From Metalysinibacillus saudimassiliensis (GTDB taxonomy: Bacteria > Bacillota > Bacilli > Bacillales_A > Planococcaceae): DNA of 64,000 bases. Of this stretch, positions 31,741-40,618 are shown piece by piece. The position numbers and the translations under genes are program-made. Each line of letters begins with the position of its first letter. Position 1 is the first letter of the stretch. A model generated the notes under the pieces. It saw nothing but the letters and a program-made list of their open reading frames with translations, was not told the DNA's origin and did no database searches. The DNA lies in contig LN483074.1 in assembly GCA_000935965.1 (NCBI GenBank), positions 597,171 to 661,170 of the forward strand, read 5' to 3'.

Positions 31741-33089
31741 GCAAAAAAAGTGTAGTGATTTGGGACGGTAATGTACGCGATGCGTCATTATCAATTTTAC
31801 TTGCGGTAGATAAAAATCAAGCGTACAGTAATTTACTTTTACATGAAACAATTAAACGTCATAAAATTGAGCCAAAGGACCGTGCGTTACTTACAGAAAT
31901 GACCTACGGCACATTACAACATAAAATGACACTAGATTATTATTTAGCACCATTTATCCGTGGCAAGATTGACCATTGGGTACGCTGGTTACTGCGCCTA
32001 TCACTTTATCAAATGCACTACCTAACACGTATTCCTCCGCACGCGGCTGTTAACGAAGCAGTGGAAATTGCGAAGCGTCGTGGACATAAAGGGATTGCCT
32101 CAACAGTGAATGGTATTTTACGTTCGATTTTACGTCAAGGTGTACGTTCAACGGACGAAATTACTGATCCAATTGAACGCTTAGCGATTGCAACAAGTCA
32201 CCCTGATTGGTTAGTACAGCGCTGGGTAGAAGCATATGGTATGGCAACAACACAAGCTATGCTTGAAGAAAACAACGTGCCTCCTGTGCAAACAGTACGT
32301 GTTAATACAACCAAAGCAACAGTGGCAGATGTAGTAGCTAGTTTAACGGCAGAAGGCATTAAAGTAGAGCAAAGTACTTTACTTGCTGAATGCTTACACA
32401 TTACTAGTGGACAAGCAGCGCGTACAAAAGCATTTGCGGATGGTTTAATAACAATTCAAGATGAGAGCTCTATGCTCCCAGCAACTGTTATGAATCCCCA
32501 GCCAGATTGGCGCGTATTAGATATGTGTGCAGCACCTGGTGGTAAAACAACACATTTAGCTGAAAAAATGAACGATGAAGGTTCTATTTTAGCTTTAGAT
32601 TTACATCCACATAAATTAGAGTTGATTGACGAAAACACAGCGCGTCTTGGTTTAGAGAGTATAGATACAGCACCACTTGATGGACGCAAAGCACCTGAGT
32701 ATTTAGCGTTGGAGTCATTTGACGCGGTACTTGTAGATGCACCTTGTAGTGGTTTAGGCGTAATGCGTCGTAAGCCAGATATTAAATATACAAAGCGCGA
32801 AGAAGACCTTGAGAGCCTACAGGCAATTCAGTTGAGCTTATTAAAAGCAGCAACACGCTTACTAAAGCCAGGTGGTTTATTAATTTATAGTACATGTACT
32901 GTAGATAAAACGGAGAATGAAGGTACGGTCGCACAATTTTTACAAGATGTGAAGAAGATGCAATCTACGCCACTGCAAAACTTACCTGCTGCACTAGATG
33001 CTAAGCAACAAGATGGTATGTTACAAGTATTCCCGCAAGATTTTGGAAGTGATGGCTTCTTCGTAGCAGCATTTCGTAAACAAGCCTAG
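31737..33089 (+). CDS. rsmB: 16S rRNA (cytosine-967-C5)-methyltransferase RsmB
   Basis: Methylates C967 of 16S rRNA. The 450-residue protein has an N-terminal NusB-like RNA-binding domain (about 1-150), then a SAM-dependent methyltransferase with [14 protein letters not shown] near residue 262 and the two catalytic cysteines in VDAPCSGLG and [12 protein letters not shown]. It is translationally coupled to fmt through ATGA. A 30-base gap precedes rlmN. Confidence 0.95.
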   Translation: MSKKSVVIWDGNVRDASLSILLAVDKNQAYSNLLLHETIKRHKIEPKDRALLTEMTYGTLQHKMTLDYYLAPFIRGKIDHWVRWLLRLSLYQMHYLTRIPPHAAVNEAVEIAKRRGHKGIASTVNGILRSILRQGVRSTDEITDPIERLAIATSHPDWLVQRWVEAYGMATTQAMLEENNVPPVQTVRVNTTKATVADVVASLTAEGIKVEQSTLLAECLHITSGQAARTKAFADGLITIQDESSMLPATVMNPQPDWRVLDMCAAPGGKTTHLAEKMNDEGSILALDLHPHKLELIDENTARLGLESIDTAPLDGRKAPEYLALESFDAVLVDAPCSGLGVMRRKPDIKYTKREEDLESLQAIQLSLLKAATRLLKPGGLLIYSTCTVDKTENEGTVAQFLQDVKKMQSTPLQNLPAALDAKQQDGMLQVFPQDFGSDGFFVAAFRKQA

Positions 33090-33119
33090 TGAAAATTTGA
33101 ATTAAAGAAGAGGTTTATA

Positions 33120-34265
33120 ATGGAAGAAAAAACATTAAGTAAATTAAATGAACGTATTGATGATTTAGTTGAAGATATTGCAGAAAAACCAGCACGTACT
33201 AAAAAAGAAAAGCCAAACTTAAAAGAATCAATTTACTCCTTCCAACCAGAGCAATTACAAGATTGGTTAAAAGCTAATGGCGAAAAAGCGTTTCGTGCAG
33301 CACAAATCTTTGAATGGTTATACATTAAACGCGTGAAAACATTTGAAGAGATGTCTAACCTACCAAAAGGCTTACGTGATAAATTGGAAGTCAATTTTGC
33401 GTTAACTACATTAAAAACTATCATCCAACAAGAATCTAAAGATGGTACGATTAAGTTTTTATTTGAACTACAAGATGGCTATGCTATCGAAACGGTATTA
33501 ATGCGCCATGAGTATGGTAATTCAGTTTGTGTCACAACACAGGTTGGTTGTCGTATTGGGTGTACATTCTGTGCATCAACGCTTGGTGGATTAAAGCGTC
33601 ACCTATTAGCAGGTGAAATTGTAGAGCAAGTTGTAAAAGTACAACAATCATTAGATGAATTAGGCGAGCGTGTATCACATATCGTAATTATGGGTATTGG
33701 TGAGCCGTTTGATAATTATGATGCGATGATGAACTTCTTAAAAGTAGTTAATCATAATAAGGGATTAAATATTGGTGCGCGTCATATCACTGTATCAACA
33801 TCAGGGATTGTGCCAAAAATTTATCAGTTTGCAGATGAGCAATTACAAATTAATTTTGCGGTATCACTGCACGCACCAAACCAAGAGGCGCGTCAAAAAT
33901 TAATGCCTATTGCACGTGCTTACAAGTTAGATGAACTTATGGAAGCCGTTCGTTATTATACGAAAAAAACAGGACGACGTGTGAGTTTTGAGTATGGATT
34001 AATGTCTGGCGAAAATGATTCTGTAGAAGTAGCAGAAGAATTATCAGCATTAATAAAAGGGATTAAATGTCATGTTAACTTAATCCCTGTAAACTATGTA
34101 CCAGAACGCGATTATATCCGTACATCTCGTAGCAAGATTTTTGCTTTCGAAAAAACATTAAAGAAAAATGGTATTAACGTAACCATTCGTAGAGAGCAAG
34201 GTTCTGATATTGATGCTGCGTGCGGCCAATTGCGTGCGAAAGAGCGAGAAGAAGAGACGAGGTGA
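33120..34265 (+). CDS. rlmN: Dual-specificity 23S rRNA (A2503-C2) / tRNA (A37) methyltransferase RlmN
   Basis: Radical-SAM enzyme that methylates A2503 of 23S rRNA and A37 of some tRNAs, supporting translation accuracy. The radical-SAM cysteines are in [11 protein letters not shown] (CX3CX2C) near residue 143, and the C-terminal catalytic cysteine is in [10 protein letters not shown]. At 381 residues it is slightly longer than usual because of a charged N-terminal stretch (about 1-38, rich in Lys/Glu) before the core that begins SIYSF. AAGAAGAGG precedes the ATG. Confidence 0.95.
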   Translation: MEEKTLSKLNERIDDLVEDIAEKPARTKKEKPNLKESIYSFQPEQLQDWLKANGEKAFRAAQIFEWLYIKRVKTFEEMSNLPKGLRDKLEVNFALTTLKTIIQQESKDGTIKFLFELQDGYAIETVLMRHEYGNSVCVTTQVGCRIGCTFCASTLGGLKRHLLAGEIVEQVVKVQQSLDELGERVSHIVIMGIGEPFDNYDAMMNFLKVVNHNKGLNIGARHITVSTSGIVPKIYQFADEQLQINFAVSLHAPNQEARQKLMPIARAYKLDELMEAVRYYTKKTGRRVSFEYGLMSGENDSVEVAEELSALIKGIKCHVNLIPVNYVPERDYIRTSRSKIFAFEKTLKKNGINVTIRREQGSDIDAACGQLRAKEREEETR

Positions 34266-34269
34266 CAAC

Positions 34270-35016
34270 GTGAAATACACAGTCGAAAGTGATATTGGGC
34301 GCAAGCGTTCAATTAACGAAGACCGTGCCGCATTTGTAACACGTGAGGATGGTCTTCAAATGGCGCTAGTTGCTGACGGTATGGGCGGTCATAATGCAGG
34401 TGATGTGGCAAGCCAAATGGCAGCAGAAGAAGCGCGTGAGTTATTTTTACAAGCAAAACCAAAAAACTTTGCAACGAGTGATAAAAAGAAAGAATGGCTA
34501 CTCGAAACTGTAAAAAAATTAAATAAGACGTTGTACCGTTATGCTAGTAGCAATCCTGATTGTAGTGGCATGGGGACAACGCTCATTTTAGCGTTGATTG
34601 ATGACTTACATTGCTTAATCGCACATGTTGGCGATAGCCGCGTTTATCATTTTTATGATAACAAGGTGAAGCAAATTACGAAGGACCATTCATACGTCAA
34701 TGCCCTTGTGGAGAGCGGCGAGATTAGTGTAGAAGAAGCGAAAAACCACCCGAAGAAAAACGTTATTCTAAAAGCGCTTGGCACAGATATTCGTGTAGAG
34801 CCAGATATTTATGAAATTACATTAACAAAGCGCTCTTATGTGCTTGTGTGTTCAGACGGACTAAGTAATAAGGTAACGATGCGTGCAATGGGCGCTGTTA
34901 TTTTTGCTGCGATTTCGCTTGAGGATAAAGGTAAGCAATTAGTACAGCTTGCTAATGAAAGCGGCGGCGAGGATAACATCTCCCTCGTGCTTCTAATGAA
35001 GGAAGGGGAGGGCTGA
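34270..35016 (+). CDS. prpC: PP2C-type protein serine/threonine phosphatase PrpC (Stp)
   Basis: Dephosphorylates substrates of the neighbouring kinase PrkC. The start is GTG 34270, four bases after the rlmN stop with GAGGTG upstream; an in-frame ATG at 34210 lies inside rlmN and gives an N-terminus unlike the family. The 248-residue protein begins (M)KYTVESDIGRKRSINEDRA and shows the metal-binding aspartates of PP2C in ADGMGGHNAGD, HVGDSRVY, CSDGLSN and GGEDNISLVLL. The stop and the prkC ATG are one base apart. Confidence 0.95.
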   Translation: MKYTVESDIGRKRSINEDRAAFVTREDGLQMALVADGMGGHNAGDVASQMAAEEARELFLQAKPKNFATSDKKKEWLLETVKKLNKTLYRYASSNPDCSGMGTTLILALIDDLHCLIAHVGDSRVYHFYDNKVKQITKDHSYVNALVESGEISVEEAKNHPKKNVILKALGTDIRVEPDIYEITLTKRSYVLVCSDGLSNKVTMRAMGAVIFAAISLEDKGKQLVQLANESGGEDNISLVLLMKEGEG

Positions 35017-35017
35017 T

Positions 35018-37030
35018 ATGTTAGAAGGTAAACGAATTAATGACCGCTATAAAATCATGAAAATGATTGGCGGTGGTGGGATGTCAAATGTGTATTTAGC
35101 GCATGACATTATTTTAAACCGCGATGTTGCCATTAAGGTAATGCGCTATGATTTTTCTGACCAAGACGAACTACAGCGCCGCTTCCAACGAGAGGCACTG
35201 TCAGCAACAAGCTTAACGCACCCTAATATCGTGGATGTATACGATGTTGGAGACGAAGGCAACCTGCATTATATTGTAATGGAGTATGTAAAGGGCAAAA
35301 CGTTAAAGCAGTATATCCATGAGTACGCACCAATTTCTCCCGCGCGCTCAGTTTATATTATGAAACAATTAACATCAGCTATTGCACATGCCCATGACAA
35401 TGAAATTATCCATCGTGATATTAAACCTCAAAACATTTTGATGGACGAAAATGGCGATGTGAAGATAACAGACTTTGGGATTGCAATGACACTATCAGCA
35501 ACTGCCTTAACGCAAACAAACTCTGTATTAGGCACTGTGCATTATTTATCACCAGAACAGGCACGAGGTAGTGGTGCTACCCATAAGTCTGATATTTATG
35601 CGTTAGGTATTGTACTATATGAACTATTGACAGGGGAGTTACCCTTTTCAGGAGAGTCTGCGGTATCTATTGCCTTAATGCATTTGCAAAGCGAAACACC
35701 TTCTGTACGTGCGATAGATGCAAGCATCCCGCAAAGTTTAGAAAACGTAGTGCTACGCGCTACAGCGAAAGACCCTTTTAATCGTTATGCTTCTGTTGAA
35801 GCAATGCATGAAGATTTGACGACTGTATTATCGCCCGCTCGTGAAAATGAAGTGCCATTTCATGTCGCAATTGATGACGATGAAACAAAAGCAATGCCTG
35901 TTATTAAAGACGTACCCATTAATAAAACGACGGATTTAAGTAAAACAGTAGAGCTTGATACAGCTCCACCTGTAAAAGATGAGGAGCCATCACATAATCG
36001 TAAGCGTTGGCGCTTTATTATTATTGGTTTATTTATAGCTGTTGCTGTGCCATTAATTGCAGCGCTATTATTTTCTGATACCTTCCAACCTAAAAAATCA
36101 CCTGTACCAGATGTGGCAGGTTTAAGCGTGAATGATGCCACAAAAATAATTGAGGAGGCAGGCTTTTTAGTAGGTGATACTGTAGAGCGTCATGATAGTG
36201 ACATCGAGGAAGGCAAAATTATTGAGACATCACCAAAATCAGGCACGCTTCGAATGAAGAATGCGGATATTGACTTGATTGTTAGTAAGGGCGAGGCATT
36301 AACTGAAATGCCAGATTATACAGGGCGCAAGTATGAGCAATTAAAGAAAAGTATTGATAAAGAAAACTTCAAAAGCGTACACATTGAAGAACAATATGAT
36401 GATACGGTTGTAGCAGGTGTTATTATTACGCAGGACCCAATGCCTGGTAAAGAAGTTACAATTAAAGATACAGATCTTGTGTTAACTGTTAGCAAAGGGC
36501 AGGATAGCATTACAGTAGCAGATTTAACTGGCTATAATAATGCTGCACTCGAAAATTATGCGCAGTCTTCAGGTTTAAAAATTCATGTGGGTAGCGAAGA
36601 ACACTCTGATAACGTACAAAAGGGCAATGTAATTCGTCAATCACCACAAAGTGGATCAAGCCTTGCTAAAGGGTCAACGATTAGTGTAACGCTTTCTAAA
36701 GGTCCAGCAGCAAAACCAACGAAAACGTATATTCAAACAGTAGATATTCCTTATGAGATAAAAGAGCCACAACAGCAAGAAGACGTTGAAGCTGAGGACG
36801 AGGCTGATAAGGAAGACAAGCCAAAAGCGCCACAGCCAAAGCGTAAAGTATTAATTTATGTACAAGATAAAGGGCATACAATGGCAGACCCACTCGAAAC
36901 ACTCGAAATTAATGCACCAACAAAATACCGAGTGCGTATGGAAGTCGAGCAAGGGCAAAAAGCCAGCTTCCGTATTATTAGCGAAGGCAAAGTCATTGCC
37001 GAAGAAACAATCGCGTACGACGATATTTAA
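35018..37030 (+). CDS. prkC: Ser/Thr protein kinase PrkC with extracellular PASTA repeats
   Basis: Membrane kinase that senses muropeptides or lipid II and signals to growth, translation and, in sporeformers, germination. The 670-residue protein has a Hanks-type kinase domain at about 11-270 (GGGGMSNV loop, Lys40, HRDIKPQN, DFGIA, SPEQARG), a single membrane helix at about 331-350 (FIIIGLFIAVAVPLIAALLF), then three PASTA repeats at roughly 360-560 (each ending in a SKG-type motif). A last domain is preceded by an unusually acidic linker (QQEDVEAEDEADKEDKPKA). It is paired with prpC. Confidence 0.95.
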   Translation: MLEGKRINDRYKIMKMIGGGGMSNVYLAHDIILNRDVAIKVMRYDFSDQDELQRRFQREALSATSLTHPNIVDVYDVGDEGNLHYIVMEYVKGKTLKQYIHEYAPISPARSVYIMKQLTSAIAHAHDNEIIHRDIKPQNILMDENGDVKITDFGIAMTLSATALTQTNSVLGTVHYLSPEQARGSGATHKSDIYALGIVLYELLTGELPFSGESAVSIALMHLQSETPSVRAIDASIPQSLENVVLRATAKDPFNRYASVEAMHEDLTTVLSPARENEVPFHVAIDDDETKAMPVIKDVPINKTTDLSKTVELDTAPPVKDEEPSHNRKRWRFIIIGLFIAVAVPLIAALLFSDTFQPKKSPVPDVAGLSVNDATKIIEEAGFLVGDTVERHDSDIEEGKIIETSPKSGTLRMKNADIDLIVSKGEALTEMPDYTGRKYEQLKKSIDKENFKSVHIEEQYDDTVVAGVIITQDPMPGKEVTIKDTDLVLTVSKGQDSITVADLTGYNNAALENYAQSSGLKIHVGSEEHSDNVQKGNVIRQSPQSGSSLAKGSTISVTLSKGPAAKPTKTYIQTVDIPYEIKEPQQQEDVEAEDEADKEDKPKAPQPKRKVLIYVQDKGHTMADPLETLEINAPTKYRVRMEVEQGQKASFRIISEGKVIAEETIAYDDI

Positions 37031-37041
37031 GGAGGGTTTTA

Positions 37042-37926
37042 ATGGCAGAAGGACAAATCCGTAAAGCATTAAGCGGCTACTACTATGTATTTGACGGTGA
37101 GCAATTAGTGCAGTGTCGAGGACGCGGGATATTTCGTAACCGCGGTGAGTCACCTTTAGTCGGTGATTTTGTAGAGTATAGCAATGAAACAGCGGGGTCA
37201 GATGGCGCTATTGAAGCCATTCTACCACGTCAAAATGAATTAGTACGACCACCTATTGCTAATGTTGACCAAGCACTACTCGTATTCTCTGTAAAAGAAC
37301 CAGATTTTAATACAGGGTTATTAGACCGTTTTTTAGTAGTTTTAGAGTCGTATCATGTTGAACCTATTATTTGCTTAACTAAAATGGATTTGCTAACAGC
37401 GTCAGAGCGTGAGCAAATCGCAGCGTATGTACAAGCTTATGAGGATATTGGATATAAAGTAGTCACAGCATATATTGATGAGCCAACCTTAATGGAAAAG
37501 TTAACGCCAATATTGGTTGGTAAAACAACGGTATTAGCAGGGCAATCAGGTGTAGGTAAATCAACATTACTCAATACATTATTGCCACAACTCCAATTAA
37601 AAACAGGCGAAATCTCACATAGCTTAGGGCGCGGTAAGCATACGACACGTCATGTAGAATTAATTGAGGTAGCAGGGGGATTATTAGCAGATACACCTGG
37701 CTTTAGCTCATTTGATTTTGATACAATTGAGCGTGAGGAGCTCACGCAGTGCTTCCCGGATTTAGCTAAGCATGCGGAGCATTGTAAGTTTAGAGGTTGT
37801 TTGCATAAGCAAGAGCCAAAGTGTGCCGTTAAGGCCGCTGTTGAAGCAGGCGCCATTGCAGATTACCGCTTTAAGCATTACGAACAAATTTTACAAGAAA
37901 TTATGGATAGAAAGCCGAGGTACTAA
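37042..37926 (+). CDS. rsgA: Ribosome small-subunit-dependent GTPase RsgA
   Basis: Checks late 30S subunit assembly. The 294-residue protein has an N-terminal OB fold, a circularly permuted GTPase with NKxD-like TKMDLL first (about 112) and P-loop GQSGVGKSTLLN near 167, and a C-terminal zinc knuckle HCKFRGCLHKQEPKC near 246. In Bacillus this GTPase (YloQ/CpgA) is phosphorylated by PrkC, its upstream neighbour. GGAGGG precedes the ATG. Confidence 0.95.
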   Translation: MAEGQIRKALSGYYYVFDGEQLVQCRGRGIFRNRGESPLVGDFVEYSNETAGSDGAIEAILPRQNELVRPPIANVDQALLVFSVKEPDFNTGLLDRFLVVLESYHVEPIICLTKMDLLTASEREQIAAYVQAYEDIGYKVVTAYIDEPTLMEKLTPILVGKTTVLAGQSGVGKSTLLNTLLPQLQLKTGEISHSLGRGKHTTRHVELIEVAGGLLADTPGFSSFDFDTIEREELTQCFPDLAKHAEHCKFRGCLHKQEPKCAVKAAVEAGAIADYRFKHYEQILQEIMDRKPRY

Positions 37927-37927
37927 C

Positions 37928-38593
37928 ATGATTAAAATTGCACCATCTATTTTAGCAGCCGATTTTGGTAAATTAGTTGAAGAGGTAAAGGACGTTGAAC
38001 GCGCAGGCGCTGATTTAATTCACGTTGACGTAATGGACGGTCACTTTGTACCAAATATTTCATTTGGTTCAATCGCTATGGATGCGATTCGACCACATAC
38101 GGACTTACCACTGGATGTACATTTAATGATTGAAAACCCAGACCAATATATTGAGCAGTTTGCTAAAGCAGGCGCAGCGTATATTACGGTGCATGTAGAG
38201 GCATGCCCGCATTTACACCGTACGATTCAATTAATCCGTTCATTTGGTGTTAAGCCAGGCGTGGTATTAAATCCACATACACCAATCGAGTCAATTCAGC
38301 ATGTGCTAGAGGATATTGATATGGTGCTATTTATGACGGTTAACCCTGGTTTTGGTGGACAGAAATTTATTCATTCTGTTGTGCCTAAAGTAGCCGCACT
38401 CTCAAAAATTATTAAAGAACGTCAGCTATCAATTGAAATTGAAATTGATGGAGGCATTAATGAAGAAACAATCATTCCTTGTGCAGAAGCAGGAGCTACT
38501 GTATTTGTAGCAGGCTCAGCCATTTACAATAAGGAAGACCGCGCCGAAGCTTTACAAGCCATTCGCAAAGCTGGAGAGCTTGCGTTAGCATGA
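37928..38593 (+). CDS. rpe: Ribulose-phosphate 3-epimerase
   Basis: Interconverts ribulose-5-phosphate and xylulose-5-phosphate in the pentose phosphate pathway. The start is ATG 37928, one base after the rsgA stop, giving MIKIAPSILAADFGKL; longer in-frame starts lie inside rsgA and are rejected. The 221-residue TIM barrel carries the metal ligands in HVDVMDGHFVPNISFG, the VNPGFGGQKF loop and the DGGIN motif. The stop overlaps the thiN ATG. Confidence 0.96.
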   Translation: MIKIAPSILAADFGKLVEEVKDVERAGADLIHVDVMDGHFVPNISFGSIAMDAIRPHTDLPLDVHLMIENPDQYIEQFAKAGAAYITVHVEACPHLHRTIQLIRSFGVKPGVVLNPHTPIESIQHVLEDIDMVLFMTVNPGFGGQKFIHSVVPKVAALSKIIKERQLSIEIEIDGGINEETIIPCAEAGATVFVAGSAIYNKEDRAEALQAIRKAGELALA

Positions 38594-39237
38594 CGCGTGT
38601 TATAATTTGTGCAGGAGGTCCAGTTGAAGAACTGTGTGACCTCCTTTCTTATGTCAATAAAGAAACTGTGGTCATCGGCGCAGACCGAGGTTCTCTTTAT
38701 TGCATAGCACAAGGCATCACACCAACGATTATGATTGGTGATTTTGATTCTGTTACAGCTGAGGAGTGGCAAAAATTACAGCAAACAAACGCTGAGATTG
38801 AGCGCTACCCTGCGGAGAAGGATGATACGGATACCAATTTAGCTTTACAACGGGCGCTTGCTTTAACGCCAACTGAGGTCATTGTGACAGGCGTGACAGG
38901 AGGACGGTTAGATCATTACGAAGCAGTGTTGCGTAAAATTTATGAGTTACAGCAAGACTATCCGCATATTACATGGCAAATTGCTAGTAGACGTAACCAC
39001 ATCCGTTTCTTATTGCCAGGCACTACAAAGCTCACTAAGAGCGACCTCGCCTATGTTTCATTTTTTGCGTATGGTGGTGATGTGAGCAGTGTGACAATCC
39101 GTGGCCTAAAATACGAAACAACAAATGAGCCAATGCCACTAACATGTGGTTTGTTTACAAGTAATGAATTTGTCGGTGAAGCGGCAACGATTTCATTTGA
39201 AGAAAATACAATTATGATGATTATGAGTGAGGATTAA
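38590..39237 (+). CDS. thiN: Thiamine pyrophosphokinase
   Basis: Transfers pyrophosphate from ATP to thiamine, giving the active cofactor. The 215-residue protein has the N-terminal catalytic domain motifs GADRG, IGDFDS, EKDDTDTNLAL and TGGRLDH, and a C-terminal beta-sandwich thiamine-binding domain. It overlaps rpe by ATGA and is followed after three bases by an MFS transporter, a neighbour not present in B. subtilis. Confidence 0.95.
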   Translation: MTRVIICAGGPVEELCDLLSYVNKETVVIGADRGSLYCIAQGITPTIMIGDFDSVTAEEWQKLQQTNAEIERYPAEKDDTDTNLALQRALALTPTEVIVTGVTGGRLDHYEAVLRKIYELQQDYPHITWQIASRRNHIRFLLPGTTKLTKSDLAYVSFFAYGGDVSSVTIRGLKYETTNEPMPLTCGLFTSNEFVGEAATISFEENTIMMIMSED

Positions 39238-39240
39238 GCG

Positions 39241-40380
39241 ATGCAAGCACATCAACGATTAAAAGGATTCAACCTTATTTACTTCGGTATGTTAGCGTTG
39301 TTCATCCCATTTTTACCTGTCTTTTTAAGCGAGCAGGGGTTAACTACTAAGCAAATTGGTTTTATCGTCGGAACAGGTGGTTTTGTGACAATCGTTACGC
39401 AACCACTTTGGGGTATGATTAGTGATAAAACAAAAGCAATGCGTAACGTATTGCTTATATTACTAACGCTTGCTACAATCCTAGGTTATTTATTATTTAC
39501 AGCTGAACAATTTGGTATGCTTGTGGCATTTTCCATGGGCGTTTATTTCTTTTTAATGGCCATAGATCCCTTAACAGAGAGTTTAAATTTCACTATTGCA
39601 GAGCGTGCAAAAATTAGTTACGGTGCCATTCGTACATACGGAGCGCTTGGTTATGCTTTAGCCTCACTTGCGGCAGGTTATGTTATGAATTGGTTTGGCA
39701 TGAGTAGTATTGCCATATTTTTTGTGGTACTCGGTGTGTTAGGTATTGCCATTATGACAACAATGCCTAATGTAGCAGCATCCTCATCACCAGTAACACT
39801 AGGCGCACTTGCTACTTTTTTTAAAGATAAGAAGACTGTATTATTTTTAGTTTTAGTATTTATTAGTTCAGTGCCAGCACGTATGAATGACACCTTTTTA
39901 GGCGTACATATTCGTGCGTTAGGTGGTTCTACAGAGCAAGTTGGGCAGGCGTTTTTCTTTGCGGCAGGCAGTGAAATTATAGTTTTTGCCCTTAGTTTTT
40001 GGTGGTTACGTAAAGGTAAAGAATTACTAACCATTACATTTGCAGCATTCTTCTTTTTTGTGCGTTTTTTTGTTTCCGCTTTTGTAGTAGATCCACAAAT
40101 TTTAGCGCTTGTGCAAGTGCTGCAAATGCTAACTTTCCCAATTTTTTATACAGCGGCTATTCAATATTTATACCGTATTGTACCAACGGAATGGCGTGCA
40201 ACAGGGCAAACTATTTTAGCATTATTATTTTTCGGAGTGTCAGGCATCATAGCGTCATACGCAGGAGGTGTGCTTTATGATACAGTAAGTGGGCAAAATT
40301 TTTACTTTGTACTCGCTAGTATTTCATTAATTAGCACACTATTCGGTTTGATTTTATACAGAAAATTTGAATTAAAATAA
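39241..40380 (+). CDS. MFS transporter, unknown substrate
   Basis: Integral membrane protein of 379 residues with about 12 helices in two halves. The motif-A-like loop LWGMISDKTKAMR after helix two identifies the major facilitator superfamily. Overall layout resembles the MFS_1-like/LacY-NupG branch, but the substrate is not evident. It starts three bases after thiN, with only GAGGATTAAGC before the ATG, so it is probably translated with thiN. That could hint at transport of thiamine or a precursor, but this rests only on position. A strong terminator follows. Confidence 0.8.
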   Translation: MQAHQRLKGFNLIYFGMLALFIPFLPVFLSEQGLTTKQIGFIVGTGGFVTIVTQPLWGMISDKTKAMRNVLLILLTLATILGYLLFTAEQFGMLVAFSMGVYFFLMAIDPLTESLNFTIAERAKISYGAIRTYGALGYALASLAAGYVMNWFGMSSIAIFFVVLGVLGIAIMTTMPNVAASSSPVTLGALATFFKDKKTVLFLVLVFISSVPARMNDTFLGVHIRALGGSTEQVGQAFFFAAGSEIIVFALSFWWLRKGKELLTITFAAFFFFVRFFVSAFVVDPQILALVQVLQMLTFPIFYTAAIQYLYRIVPTEWRATGQTILALLFFGVSGIIASYAGGVLYDTVSGQNFYFVLASISLISTLFGLILYRKFELK

Positions 40381-40387
40381 AAAATTT

Positions 40388-40421
40388 CGCCTTCTCAATT
40401 TATGCTGAGAAGGCGTTTTTT
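40388..40421 (+). terminator. Terminator of the yicC-to-MFS gene run
   Basis: Perfect 10-bp stem CGCCTTCTCA / TGAGAAGGCG with loop ATTTATGC followed by six T residues, eight bases after the MFS stop. Confidence 0.93.
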
Positions 40422-40455
40422 AGTAAGTAAAATGGTTTAACTGATAAAAAATAGG

Positions 40456-40484
40456 TTGCTAATATCCAGTAATAGACATAAATA
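40456..40484 (+). promoter_or_regulatory. Weak candidate promoter for the AbgT-family gene
   Basis: TTGCTA (40456-40461) and TAAATA (40479-40484) with a 17-base spacer, about 135 bases upstream of the start. The rest of the 238-base gap is AT-rich with nothing else recognised. Confidence 0.3.
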
Positions 40485-40618
40485 TGATATAAAGCACAAA
40501 AATTATGAATAATAAGCATTTTTGGAATAGATAATGTTATTACGGTAGGTGAAATATCATGCTATATTTGATGGTGATAAAATTCGACAATGTGTTGAGT
40601 ATTTTAAGGAGGCTATTC

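Noticed and set aside
34210..34269. Upstream extension of prpC into rlmN
   Set aside because: The 20 added residues are unlike the phosphatase family, and GTG 34270 has the ribosome site and the conserved (M)KYTVESDIG start.
37772..37927. Upstream extension of rpe into rsgA
   Set aside because: The extra 52 residues are rsgA sequence in another frame. ATG 37928 gives the exact family N-terminus.
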